Assembly (NCBI GenBank): GCA_007859995.1
Contig: SMSL01000014.1
Location: 19,484-83,483 of the forward strand
From: Candidatus Brocadiaceae bacterium S225
Lineage (GTDB): Bacteria; Planctomycetota; Brocadiia; Brocadiales; Scalinduaceae
Length of the DNA: 64,000 nucleotides
Direction: 5' to 3'
Numbering within the stretch: the first letter of the stretch is position 1; each line of letters begins with the position of its first letter. Shown here piece by piece: positions 45,309 to 54,241 of the stretch. Position numbers and translations under genes: made by a program. The notes beneath the pieces are model-generated. The model had not been told where the DNA came from, ran no database searches, and saw only the letters and a program-made list of their open reading frames with translations.

Positions 45309-46328
45309 ATGAAAAACAATTTGCCTGATAAACAGACGGATTTTCTACTCTATACCGGAAATGATGGAAAAGTAAATGTCGAAGTATTTCTAAAAGACGA
45401 AACTGTCTGGCTGACGCAAAAAGCTCTGGCTGAACTCTTTGGCAAAGAACGAAGTGTTATTACAAAACATCTGAAGAACATCTTTGAAAGCGGTGAATTG
45501 GAAGAAATAAGCAATGTGCAAAAAATGCACTTTAGTCATTCTGACAAACCTATCAAATATTACAACCTCGATGTTATCATATCTGTCGGCTACCGCGTCA
45601 ATTCTTACCAGGCCACGCAGTTTCGCATATGGGCCACCAAAACCCTGAAAGAATTCATCATCAAGGGCTTTGTTCTGGATGACGAACGTCTCAAGCAGGG
45701 CAATCAAGTTTTCGGTAAAGATTATTTTGACGAACTGCTGGAGCGCATACGGGAAATACGCGCCAGTGAACGTCGCTTTTACCAGAAGATTACCGATATA
45801 TATGCCCTCTCGGCAGATTATGATAAAAATGCTCCTATAACTAAGGATTTTTTCGCCACAGTCCAAAATAAGCTCCACTGGGCGATTACGGGAAAAACTG
45901 CCGCAGAAATAATCTATTTAACAGCGGATGCCACAAAAATCTATATGGGCTTAACCAACTGGAAGCAAGCGCCGGATGGGAAAATAATGAAATCAGATGT
46001 TTTAATAGCAAAAAACTATTTGAGCGAAGCGCACATTAAAGAGTTGAACCAGATAGTATCAGCCTATCTTGATCTTGCTGAAAACAGAGCTCAACGTCAA
46101 ATTTTAATGAAAATGAAAGATTGGGTTAAGTTTCTCCAGAATTTTTTGAAATTATCTGATTATCCCATTCTTGAAGATAAAGGTAAAGTCAGCGCTTTGG
46201 AAGCAAGGCTCAAAGCAGAACAGGAATATGAAGTATACCGAGTCCGGCAGGATAAAGACTATCTCTCTGATTTTGACAAAGAGATAAAGCGGATTACCGG
46301 AAAAAAAGATGGAAAAGAAAATAACTGA
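45309..46328 (+). CDS. rhuM: RhuM-family protein
   Basis: A 339-residue protein of the virulence RhuM family: VEVFLKDETVWLTQKALAEL near the N-terminus (a KilA-N/BRO-like helix-turn-helix), then YYNLDVIISVGYRVNSYQAT and FRIWATKTLKEFIIKGFVLD. The C-terminal half (KNAPITKDFFATVQNKLHWA) is also typical. Function is not established, but the gene is very often encoded inside type I restriction-modification operons. Its 3' end overlaps the start of hsdR by 20 bases, indicating translational coupling. Confidence 0.9.
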   Translation: MKNNLPDKQTDFLLYTGNDGKVNVEVFLKDETVWLTQKALAELFGKERSVITKHLKNIFESGELEEISNVQKMHFSHSDKPIKYYNLDVIISVGYRVNSYQATQFRIWATKTLKEFIIKGFVLDDERLKQGNQVFGKDYFDELLERIREIRASERRFYQKITDIYALSADYDKNAPITKDFFATVQNKLHWAITGKTAAEIIYLTADATKIYMGLTNWKQAPDGKIMKSDVLIAKNYLSEAHIKELNQIVSAYLDLAENRAQRQILMKMKDWVKFLQNFLKLSDYPILEDKGKVSALEARLKAEQEYEVYRVRQDKDYLSDFDKEIKRITGKKDGKENN

Positions 46329-49300
46329 AAACGCTATAGAACAGTTTGCCATAGAGTTACTGGAAAAGTCAGGCTACCAGTACATATTTGCCCCATCTAT
46401 TGCTCCAGACAGTGATACACCGGAAAGAGAGTCTTTTGAGGATGTGCTGTTAATAGAACGTTTACAAACAGCGATCAGCAGAATTAACCCTGAAATTCCA
46501 GGGGATATTAGAGAAGATGCTGTAAAACAGATACTCCGGCTAAACTCTCCTGAGTTGATCACCAACAACGAGACCTTTCACCGTATGCTTACCGAAGGCA
46601 TAAAGGTAAGTTACCAGAAGAACGGCAGTGACCGTGGTGATTTAGTATGGCTTATTGATTTTAAGAATCCTGATAATAACGACTTTCTTGTTACCAATCA
46701 ATTTACGGTTATTGAAAACAGTGTAAACAAACGCCCTGATATCATTCTCTTTGTAAACGGTCTGCCGCTGGTAGTTATTGAACTCAAAAATCCTGCCGAT
46801 GAAAACGCGACTGTGATATCCGCCTTCAGGCAGCTACAAACCTACAAACAGGCAATCTCCACCTTATTTACTTACAACGGGTTTATGATTATTTCGGATG
46901 GTCTGGAGGCAAAGGCAGGTTCTATTTCTGCTGGACTAAGCCGATTCATGGCGTGGAAGACAGCAGACGGTAAGGTTGAAGCTTCTCCCTTGATTGGTCA
47001 ACTGGAAACGCTCATTAAAGGTATGCTGAATAAGAACACTCTATTAGATCTTCTCCGGCATTTTGTTGTATTTGAAAAATCTAAAAAAGAGGACAAAGAG
47101 ACCGGCATTATTACCATCCAGACTGTGAAGAAACTTGCATACTATCATCAGTATTATGCCGTGAACAGGGCGGTAGAATCAACGATCCGGGCATCGGGGT
47201 ATGTACCCACCCCTGGCCCCTCCCAGGAGGGGAATACAATTTCTCTTGCCTCCCAGGAGGGGAATACTTTAGATCATGCCGCCCAGGAGGGGAGTACAAT
47301 TTCTCTTGCCTCCCAGGAGGGGAATACGAAAAGTCCCCTCTTGGGAGGGGATTCAGGGGTGGGTACAAAAAGAAAAATCATACCCTACAATCCCAAACTC
47401 AAGGAATTAGCAAAAAAGCTACGGAAAAACATGACACTTTCTGAAGTTCTGCTCTGGAACCAGTTAAAGCAGAAGAAAATGCTCGGATTTGATTTTGACC
47501 GCCAGAGACCCATTGACGAATATATCGTCGACTTTTATTGCAAGGATTTGATGCTGGCAATTGAGATTGACGGTGAGAGTCATAATTATGAAGAGATTTA
47601 TGAGAATGATATTAAAAGGCAGAAAAGGCTTGAGTCATTAGAAGTACGTTTTTTACGTTTTCATGATGTGGATGTAAAAAAGAATCTTGAAGATGTGCTA
47701 AGGGTAATAGAGCATTGGATTAAGGAACATCAAAATGATTTGGTGGGGAGAGTACCCACCCCTAACCCCTCCCAGGAGGGCACACCCACCCCTAACCCCT
47801 CCCAGGAGGGGAATATATTATCGCTTTCGTCTCAGGAGGGGAATAAGCCCCTACCTGGGGAGGGTGGCTCGAAGAGACGGGAGGGGGCTGTCATGGAATC
47901 ACCTGAAAGCTATGGCTTACCGGGAGTGAAAACGCAGTCTGTTGGCGACCGAAAAGGTGGCGTTGTGTGGCATACGCAGGGTAGTGGTAAATCCCTGTCG
48001 ATGGTTTTTTATACAGGAAAAATTGTTCTTGCGTTAGATAATCCTACTATTTTAGTCATCACAGACAGGAATGATCTGGATGACCAGTTATTTGATACCT
48101 TTGCGGCATCGAAACAGCTTCTCAGGCAGGAACCTGTTCAGGCAGAGGATAGGGAACAACTGAAGGAACTTCTCAAGGTCGCATCGGGCGGTGTTGTTTT
48201 CACTACCATTCAGAAATTTCAACCTGATGAAGGAAATGTGTATGAACAACTATCCGATAGGGAAAATATAATTGTCATAGCAGATGAAGCACACCGTACA
48301 CAATATGGGTTTAAGGCTAAAACTATAGATGACAAAGATGATAAGGGAAATATAATCGGCAAGAAAATTGTATATGGATTTGCAAAATACATACGGGACG
48401 CCCTGCCCAATGCAACATATCTTGGATTTACGGGTACTCCAATCGAAAGCACAGATGTAAATACACCCGCTGTTTTTGGTAACTATGTTGATATTTATGA
48501 TATTTTACAAGCCGTTGATGATGGTGCGACAGTCAGGATTTTTTACGAAAGCAGGCTGGCGAAAATAAAGCTTAGTGAAGAAGGGAAAAAACTTATTTTT
48601 GATTATGATGAAGAGCTTGGCCAGGACGAATTAACCCAGACCCAGAAGGCAAAAGCCAAGTGGACACAACTGGAAGCATTAATAGGCAGTGAAGATAGGA
48701 TTAAGCAGGTGGCACAGGATATTATAACTCATTTTGAACTTAGAAATGATCCCGGAGGCGGGGGGCTTGATGGTAAGGCTATGATTGTGGCCATGTCTCG
48801 TCGTATTGCTGCAGATTTGTATAAAGAAATCATCAATATTAGGCCGCAGTGGCATAACGACGATCTTAAAAAGGGTGTTATTAAAGTGGTTATGACTTCC
48901 TCTTCTTCTGATGGCCCGGAAATATCCAAACACCACACGACAAAAGAACAACGCAGGATGTTAGCGGAGAGAATGAAAGATACTGAGGATGAACTTAAGC
49001 TGGTGATTGTTCGAGATATGTGGCTTACGGGTTTTGATGCGCCTTGTTTGCACACTCTATACATAGATAAACCGATGAAGGGACATAACCTGATGCAGGC
49101 GATAGCGCGGGTAAACAGGGTTTACAAGGATAAGCCAGGCGGTCTTGTGGTTGATTATCTGGGTATTGCCTCTGACTTGAAAAAAGCCTTGTCATTTTAT
49201 TCTGATAGTGGAGGAAAGGGTGACCCTGCAATCGCTCAGGAGAAAGCCGTTCAAATGATGCTGGAAAAGCTTGAAGTGGTGTCGCAAATGTTTCACGGAT

Positions 49301-50211
49301 TTGCCTATGAAGATTACTTTCAGGCAGACACTTCAACAAAACTATCACTTATTCTTGCAGCGGAAGAACATATTCTTGGAATAGACAACGGAAGAAAAAG
49401 ATATATTGATGAGGTAACCGCTTTGTCTCAGGCTTTTTCTATAGCGATACCTCATGAACAGGCAATGGATGTTAAAGATGAATTATCATTCTTTCAGGCA
49501 GTGAAATCACGATTAGCAAAGTTTGATAGCACCGGTTCAGGCAGGACTAATGAGGAAATAGAGACAGTAATAAGACAGGTAATTGATAAAGCACTGGTAA
49601 CAGAACAGGTCATAGATGTTTTTGATGCTGCCGGGATCAAGAAACCTGATATTTCCATACTTTCAGAAGAATTTCTTTTGGAAGTAAAGAATATGGAGCA
49701 TAAAAATATTGCTCTTGAAGTATTAAAGAAATTGCTCAACGATGAAATTAAATCACGCATTAAAAAGAACCTGATACAAAGTAAAACTTTAATGGAAATG
49801 CTTGAAAATGCTATCAGGAAATATCACAACAAAATATTGACGGCAGCTGAGGTTATTGAGGAACTGATTGAACTGAGCAAGGACATTCAAAAGATGGACA
49901 AAGAACCACAGGAAATGGGAATGTCAGATTTTGAATATGCTTTTTACACTGCTATTGCAGATAATGATAGTGCACGTGAAGTAATGGAGAAGGACAAGTT
50001 AAGAGAGCTGGCCGTTGTCCTGTTTGAAAAAGTAAAAGAGAACGCCTCAATTGACTGGACAATTAAAGAAAGTGTAAAGGCAAAGTTAAAAGTTATTGTA
50101 AAGCGGACTTTAAGACTATACGGCTATCCACCTGATATGCAGAAATTGGCAACTGAAACTGTATTAAAGCAGGCAGAGTTAATTGCGGAAGAGATCACGC
50201 ATGGAAAATAA
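46309..50211 (+). CDS. hsdR: type I restriction subunit HsdR carrying an inserted DUF559 nuclease cassette
   Basis: A 1300-residue protein. The N-terminal PD-(D/E)xK nuclease has PDIILFVNGLPLVVIELKNP. The SF2 motor has VVWHTQGSGKSLSM (Walker A, near 560), VIADEAHRTQYG and YLGFTGTPIE. The C-terminal helical region follows. HsdR translocates and cuts unmethylated DNA with HsdM and HsdS. Residues about 299-527 are foreign: a palindromic repeat block, a whole DUF559 domain (IIPYNPKLKELAKKLRKNMT, FDFDRQRPIDEYIVDFYC, AIEIDGESH) and a second repeat block. Without the insert the length is about 1071, normal for the family. The frame is uninterrupted, so HsdR may still work. Confidence 0.92.
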   Translation: MEKKITENAIEQFAIELLEKSGYQYIFAPSIAPDSDTPERESFEDVLLIERLQTAISRINPEIPGDIREDAVKQILRLNSPELITNNETFHRMLTEGIKVSYQKNGSDRGDLVWLIDFKNPDNNDFLVTNQFTVIENSVNKRPDIILFVNGLPLVVIELKNPADENATVISAFRQLQTYKQAISTLFTYNGFMIISDGLEAKAGSISAGLSRFMAWKTADGKVEASPLIGQLETLIKGMLNKNTLLDLLRHFVVFEKSKKEDKETGIITIQTVKKLAYYHQYYAVNRAVESTIRASGYVPTPGPSQEGNTISLASQEGNTLDHAAQEGSTISLASQEGNTKSPLLGGDSGVGTKRKIIPYNPKLKELAKKLRKNMTLSEVLLWNQLKQKKMLGFDFDRQRPIDEYIVDFYCKDLMLAIEIDGESHNYEEIYENDIKRQKRLESLEVRFLRFHDVDVKKNLEDVLRVIEHWIKEHQNDLVGRVPTPNPSQEGTPTPNPSQEGNILSLSSQEGNKPLPGEGGSKRREGAVMESPESYGLPGVKTQSVGDRKGGVVWHTQGSGKSLSMVFYTGKIVLALDNPTILVITDRNDLDDQLFDTFAASKQLLRQEPVQAEDREQLKELLKVASGGVVFTTIQKFQPDEGNVYEQLSDRENIIVIADEAHRTQYGFKAKTIDDKDDKGNIIGKKIVYGFAKYIRDALPNATYLGFTGTPIESTDVNTPAVFGNYVDIYDILQAVDDGATVRIFYESRLAKIKLSEEGKKLIFDYDEELGQDELTQTQKAKAKWTQLEALIGSEDRIKQVAQDIITHFELRNDPGGGGLDGKAMIVAMSRRIAADLYKEIINIRPQWHNDDLKKGVIKVVMTSSSSDGPEISKHHTTKEQRRMLAERMKDTEDELKLVIVRDMWLTGFDAPCLHTLYIDKPMKGHNLMQAIARVNRVYKDKPGGLVVDYLGIASDLKKALSFYSDSGGKGDPAIAQEKAVQMMLEKLEVVSQMFHGFAYEDYFQADTSTKLSLILAAEEHILGIDNGRKRYIDEVTALSQAFSIAIPHEQAMDVKDELSFFQAVKSRLAKFDSTGSGRTNEEIETVIRQVIDKALVTEQVIDVFDAAGIKKPDISILSEEFLLEVKNMEHKNIALEVLKKLLNDEIKSRIKKNLIQSKTLMEMLENAIRKYHNKILTAAEVIEELIELSKDIQKMDKEPQEMGMSDFEYAFYTAIADNDSAREVMEKDKLRELAVVLFEKVKENASIDWTIKESVKAKLKVIVKRTLRLYGYPPDMQKLATETVLKQAELIAEEITHGK
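47203..47366 (+). repeat. palindromic repeat block 1 in hsdR
   Basis: Starts with GTACCCACCCCTGGCCCCTC and ends with GGGGATTCAGGGGTGGGTAC, which are near-complementary terminal inverted repeats. Inside are four units with CCCAGGAGGGGAATAC-like palindromes. Confidence 0.93.
47367..47751 (+). mobile_element. DUF559 endonuclease-like domain inserted in hsdR
   Basis: About 125 codons encode a complete DUF559 domain of the Vsr/MutH-like fold. IIPYNPKLKELAKKLRKNMT is the usual start of free-standing DUF559 proteins. The acidic site residues appear in FYCKDLMLAIEIDGESH and in the following R-x-x-x-L-E-S-L-E-V-R-F-L-R-F region. It has no start codon at its expected beginning and is read as part of HsdR. 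It is flanked on both sides by the palindromic repeat blocks, which suggests it was captured or moved with them. Confidence 0.8.
47752..47888 (+). repeat. palindromic repeat block 2 in hsdR
   Basis: Starts with GTACCCACCCCTAACCCCTC, repeats the motif once, and ends with GGGAGGGTGGCTCGAAGAGA then CGGGAGGGGG, the same right end as the block in hsdM. Confidence 0.92.
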
Positions 50212-50303
50212 ACATTTACATGAGATAGTTTTCTGATTTTTACTTCATCACATATTTTTTTTTATTTGTTTCAATAATAATAAGAAGAAGATATACGAAA
50301 GGC

Positions 50304-50654
50304 ATGAGGAGCTTCTTCGGGCTTTACGCGCCACTGACGGATACATGGAGAGTATATGACAATTCATTTCAATCAGGACCTGTATTAATTGCCAGAGGGG
50401 GAGAAAATATTGAAGAAAATATTTATAATCTCGATTTGTGGAATGTAATGAGAAAGAAATATTATGAATATAACAAAAAAAATATCGATGAATTATTTGA
50501 TAATGGCAGTGAAATAGACGAGGCTTTACAACAAGCGGTAAAAGAGTCTCTATTACAGCATAAAAAGGCAGGAAACATTATTGTGTCATGGGAAAAAAAT
50601 AAGATAGAACTCTCTCTACTCTACCCCAATTTGATTTGGCGAGTAGATGTTTAA
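50304..50654 (+). pseudogene. C-terminal fragment of a zeta-toxin-like ATPase (COG4185 type)
   Basis: The frame begins with FFGLYAPLTDTWRVYDNS, then PVLIARGG and NLDLWNVMRKKY. This segment, with Tyr-Pro-Leu, Thr-Trp and Tyr-Asp-Asn-Ser, is the C-terminal part of 'predicted ABC-type ATPase'/zeta-toxin-like proteins. The Walker A and the rest of the N-terminal half are absent, so it is a remnant. Its end overlaps the convergent lipoprotein gene by 39 bases. It marks the right edge of the defence region. Confidence 0.55.
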
Positions 50655-51854
50655 CACCCCGTAATGATCTGACGCCGGCAGCCCGTATTGATCTATGGCT
50701 AGTCCAAACAGTTCTTGTCTGAGGTGTGCATTAGGCAAGAAAGAATCCACAAATATATAATCAATTCTTTTGGGACGTAACATATCTTCCTGGTAGGCAG
50801 AAAGTATCGCGGCCTGAGCAGTGCTTGATGCCTTGGAAACGGCCTTACCAAAAAGTTGTGGGATTATCGTTTCAACGTCTTCGACAATGAGGTCATTCCC
50901 GGCAGGATCCCAGGTATAGAGCTCTCCGTCACGAATGGCCATCTCATGAGTATCGAGCAGGCCGAGTTTCAGTGCTTTCTTGTATTCGCGGGAGTAAGAA
51001 TCAAAATTAAAGTCTCCACCCACCAAGATGCCGGCATATCCGCCACTTTTCCGTAGCCGTTTGAGTTCTTCCATCAATAGGCGGAGTCCTCTCTTGCGCT
51101 TGCGTTTTGAATTTTTAAAGGGCTTGCTGATTTGAGAATAAAGCGTCGATTGCTCTCCACCTGTCATTTTTTTTACCTGTTTCAGAAATTTGATGCTGTT
51201 GTCAAAACTTGAATGTTTGTGTACATTCGCAACCAGGTATTTGGTTTCGGAACCCGGCCACGTGATCTCGGAGATCAAGGCGTAACGCAACTCCTGTAAT
51301 TGAAAACCCCATGTGCTGCGACATATCCCGAAACTGCCGAGAGTCTTCAAGCTCTTTATTCGATTTAACCGGTACTTTTTTTTCGCTAAGATCACCATCC
51401 CGTTATTGAGGTCAGGGATTATGGCCAGGTTCTTGCTCAAGCGCAGTCCGCAAGCGTCTACTTGGTGAATTTCTGAGTATTCAAGTCCGAACTTTCTCAG
51501 CGCTTCCACATATTCATCCGCCATTGTGGGTAAAAGATTGACTTCCTGAAGCAGGATGATGTCAGGCGCTGCTTTTGCCATTTGGTTTACTTGCAGTAGA
51601 AACCTGGCCTTCTGTGTTTCAGGGGACTCAGTTAGTTCGACCCAAAAGGGACCCACGTGGAGTCCGTGCCAGACGTTGTAGGTGAGTACCTTGAAGGTCT
51701 CCGGAGGAGTGACTTTCAGCGCAGAGACATTTTCAAGCTCTCGTACTTGTGTGGATGGTCCTGCACACGAAAGCGCTAAGAGTCCCGCGATTATTAACGA
51801 GGTTGGGATAGAAATAAGCCGGGAAAACAACTTGATTAAACTGATTTTTGACAT
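50616..51854 (-). CDS. lipoprotein of the endonuclease/exonuclease/phosphatase family
   Basis: From ATG 51854 the protein has 412 residues (the frame is open to an ATG at 51929). The lipobox LALSC is near residue 28, so it would be a lipoprotein. The EEP domain is complete: TYNVWHG with the metal-binding Asn, ILLQEVN with the metal-binding Glu, GGDFNFDS, RIDYIFVD and the catalytic His in ASDHYGV. Such enzymes cleave nucleic acids or phospholipid/inositol phosphates. An insertion of about 60 basic residues (KPFKNSKRKRKRG) lies before GGDFN. Substrate unknown; sphingomyelinase-like or DNase activity is possible. Confidence 0.75.
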   Translation of the reverse strand: MSKISLIKLFSRLISIPTSLIIAGLLALSCAGPSTQVRELENVSALKVTPPETFKVLTYNVWHGLHVGPFWVELTESPETQKARFLLQVNQMAKAAPDIILLQEVNLLPTMADEYVEALRKFGLEYSEIHQVDACGLRLSKNLAIIPDLNNGMVILAKKKYRLNRIKSLKTLGSFGICRSTWGFQLQELRYALISEITWPGSETKYLVANVHKHSSFDNSIKFLKQVKKMTGGEQSTLYSQISKPFKNSKRKRKRGLRLLMEELKRLRKSGGYAGILVGGDFNFDSYSREYKKALKLGLLDTHEMAIRDGELYTWDPAGNDLIVEDVETIIPQLFGKAVSKASSTAQAAILSAYQEDMLRPKRIDYIFVDSFLPNAHLRQELFGLAIDQYGLPASDHYGVLNIYSPNQIGVE

Positions 51855-51947
51855 CTTGACTATTTTTCCATCAGTGGTTTGGGATAGGAGCATTTCATAA
51901 CAGTATTTTATATTTTTAACATTCATCATATGAAGTTATACACAATT

Positions 51948-51995
51948 TATTTGACTTTTACTAATAACTTTACTAGCCTCACAGTATACCTAATA
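51948..51995 (+). repeat. direct repeat, left copy, upstream of pgk
   Basis: A 48-base AT-rich segment beginning TATTTGACTTTTACTAATAA. It matches 53172-53219 at 41 of 48 bases. Both copies lie upstream of a gene, so they may carry a shared promoter, or mark the ends of an inserted segment. Confidence 0.85.
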
Positions 51996-52047
51996 AAAAA
52001 ATTCTTGTCATCTGATGCGCCAATAATATCAAAAATTAATTTTCAAT

Positions 52048-53133
52048 ATGAAACTACCCGGCATAAAGCAAGTGAAGAATTTGAAGGGGAAGAAGATTCT
52101 CTTGAGAACAGATCTGAATGTATTTATAGAAGATGGTGAGGTGAAGGGTGACTTCAGGATAAAACAGGCCCTGCCTACTATCAAGTTGCTAAAGAAGGGC
52201 GGCGCGAAGATCATTATCTTAAGTCATGTCACTAAGGGGCGAGCGGGTGGTCTCTTGCCTGTGGCTCGTTATATCAATGAATCTTTTAAGATAGATTTCT
52301 CTAGAGAGGTGTTAGGAAGCGAGACAAGGGAGAAGATTGATAGTATGAAAAATGGCGGAGTCCTCCTCCTTGAAAACTTAAGATCAGACGACAGAGAGAA
52401 GAATAATGACGCTGGCTTTGCTCGGCAGTTGGCTTCCCTCGGTGATATTTATGTTAATGACGCTTTTTCCGTCTCTCACAGGAAGCACGCTTCTATTGTT
52501 GGTCTGCCGAAGTTTCTCCCTTCATACTCTGGACTTCTTATGGATGACGAAGTTTCTAATCTTTCTAAAGCGCTTAGACCAAAACATCCATTTCTCTTAA
52601 TATTGGGGGGAGTTAAGTTTGAGAGTAAACTGGGCGTGTTGAAGCGGTTTATAAAAACTGCCGATAAGATATTTATCGGTGGTGCCTTGGCGAACGTCTT
52701 TCTCAAAGAGAAAGGGATTGATATCGGAAAGTCTATTTATGACAAAGATGTGAATATTAAGAAGTTTGTGAAGAGTAAGAAAATTGTCATCCCTAAAGAC
52801 ATGCTTACAGAGAGTGGTATCAATTGGGACATTGGAGATGACGCGATAGAAGAATTAAAAGAGATGATCGACAAAGCTAAGTTTATCATCTGGAGCGGAC
52901 CTTTGGGTAACTTCGAAGGCGGTTATAAGAAGGGGACGGCAGAGGTGGCCAAGGCCATCGCGAAGTCGAAAGCTGATTCGGTGGTAGGAGGAGGGGATAC
53001 TATATCGGCTATTAAAGAACTAAAGATATTGAATAAGTTTTCCTTCGTCTCGACAGGTGGAGGGGCAATGCTCGCCTTTCTCGCGGAGGGTACCCTGCCC
53101 GGCATAGAAGCGCTTGAGAAAAAGAAAAAATAA
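52048..53133 (+). CDS. pgk: phosphoglycerate kinase, short form
   Basis: A 361-residue Pgk, shorter than the usual 390-400. Motifs: LRTDLNVFIEDGEV, LSHVTKGRAGG, LLLENLRSDDREKNND, ILGGVKFESKLG, WSGPLGNFEGG and VVGGGDTISAI with STGGGAML, so substrate and ATP sites are largely present. It interconverts 1,3-bisphosphoglycerate and 3-phosphoglycerate in glycolysis/gluconeogenesis. FSVSHRKHASIVGLPKFLPS and the compact size recall Pgk of Candidate Phyla Radiation bacteria, suggesting transfer. It is alone, without gap or tpi, and flanked by direct repeats. Confidence 0.9.
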   Translation: MKLPGIKQVKNLKGKKILLRTDLNVFIEDGEVKGDFRIKQALPTIKLLKKGGAKIIILSHVTKGRAGGLLPVARYINESFKIDFSREVLGSETREKIDSMKNGGVLLLENLRSDDREKNNDAGFARQLASLGDIYVNDAFSVSHRKHASIVGLPKFLPSYSGLLMDDEVSNLSKALRPKHPFLLILGGVKFESKLGVLKRFIKTADKIFIGGALANVFLKEKGIDIGKSIYDKDVNIKKFVKSKKIVIPKDMLTESGINWDIGDDAIEELKEMIDKAKFIIWSGPLGNFEGGYKKGTAEVAKAIAKSKADSVVGGGDTISAIKELKILNKFSFVSTGGGAMLAFLAEGTLPGIEALEKKKK

Positions 53134-53171
53134 TCAACAAAAAGAGCCTGCCATGGTAAGCTCTTAAAAAA

Positions 53172-53219
53172 TATTTGACTTTTGCTAATAACTTTACTAC
53201 CCTTGCCTCATACCTAATA
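53172..53219 (+). repeat. direct repeat, right copy, upstream of HdeD-like gene
   Basis: Second copy of the 48-base segment described at 51948, ending just before the ribosome binding site of the following gene. Confidence 0.85.
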
Positions 53220-53239
53220 AGTGAAGGAGATAAAACCAA

Positions 53240-53815
53240 ATGGAAACAGGTTCACCACAAACTTTAATCGCTAAGGCAGCATCTGCAATCTGGTGGATTG
53301 TTCTGCTAAGAGGAATATTGGCTGTCATCATCGGGATTATGTTTTTCTCTAACCCCAAGGCAACACTGGTTGTAATAATTATGTTCCTTGGTGCATACTG
53401 GTTAGTCGATGGTATATTTACACTCATTGCATCATTTTACGGAAAGAAAGTACATAGGCACTGGGGCTGGGGAATATTTGTTGCGGTACTAAGTATCCTG
53501 GCAGGAATAGCAGTGTTCGCTCAACCAATAGCTGCTACAATTTTTACAACCACATTCCTTGTTTACTTTATGGGGGTTATGATACTTGCTTCAGGAATTT
53601 CATCTGTAGCAACGGGTATCAAACTTCGTAAAACTTCAGGTGAATGGATGATGATTTTCGGTGGTGTGTTTACCATACTGCTAGGTTTACTGTTATTATT
53701 TAATCCGATTTTTTCAGCAACATTTTTTGTTTTTTTGCTTGGCATTTTTACAGTAATCGATGGCGTTTCATTAATCGCAGTCTCATTCAGGATTCGTAAG
53801 CTGGACAAAGCATAA
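53240..53815 (+). CDS. HdeD/DUF308-family membrane protein
   Basis: A 191-residue protein with six membrane segments arranged as three pairs. AVIIGIMFFSNPKATLVVII and the repeated pattern with FAQPIAATI and LLLFNPIFSAT are typical of HdeD-like (DUF308) proteins. In E. coli HdeD contributes to acid resistance at high cell density. GAAGGAG at 53221-53227 gives a ribosome binding site. It stands alone and is probably driven by the repeat-containing upstream region. Confidence 0.82.
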   Translation: METGSPQTLIAKAASAIWWIVLLRGILAVIIGIMFFSNPKATLVVIIMFLGAYWLVDGIFTLIASFYGKKVHRHWGWGIFVAVLSILAGIAVFAQPIAATIFTTTFLVYFMGVMILASGISSVATGIKLRKTSGEWMMIFGGVFTILLGLLLLFNPIFSATFFVFLLGIFTVIDGVSLIAVSFRIRKLDKA

Positions 53816-54241
53816 ACTGAGTCACAATGGTAGTATAAGCTTGGGTCGGTTAACAGCCGACCTTTCTTAATTTAGGTCAGATTAAACCATCATACCACGA
53901 CAACATTCTGGCTTATCAACAATAAATAGTCGCTGTCCCTATTTTTTCCAACCCACCTTAATTTCTACTGTATTTTCATATAATTCATATTTATACTTGT
54001 ATAATTGTGACACTTTAATCTTTAAGCAGCATTAATTTATCGTATAGTCTGCTCAGGTTCAACTGGGAAAGATTTTTGACGAGAGAACTTAAAGGTACTA
54101 CATTTTTCGTTCTATTGATTTGTTTGTAATATAGTGTTATATTCATGACCGGTCGCTTGCATGAATATGTTGAAAAAATCATCAGTTACGGAGAATGGTA
54201 AATGACAGTAATTAAAATTTTCTTAAATTGCGGAGAGAAGA
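53816..54241. other. 426-base gap
   Basis: I see no gene, RNA or strong hairpin. It should contain the promoter of the sensor gene; none is clear. Confidence 0.4.

Noticed and set aside
38126..47888. CRISPR array as an explanation for the regular palindromic repeats
   Set aside because: Units are not separated by unique spacers of constant length, lie inside open coding frames, and no cas gene is near.
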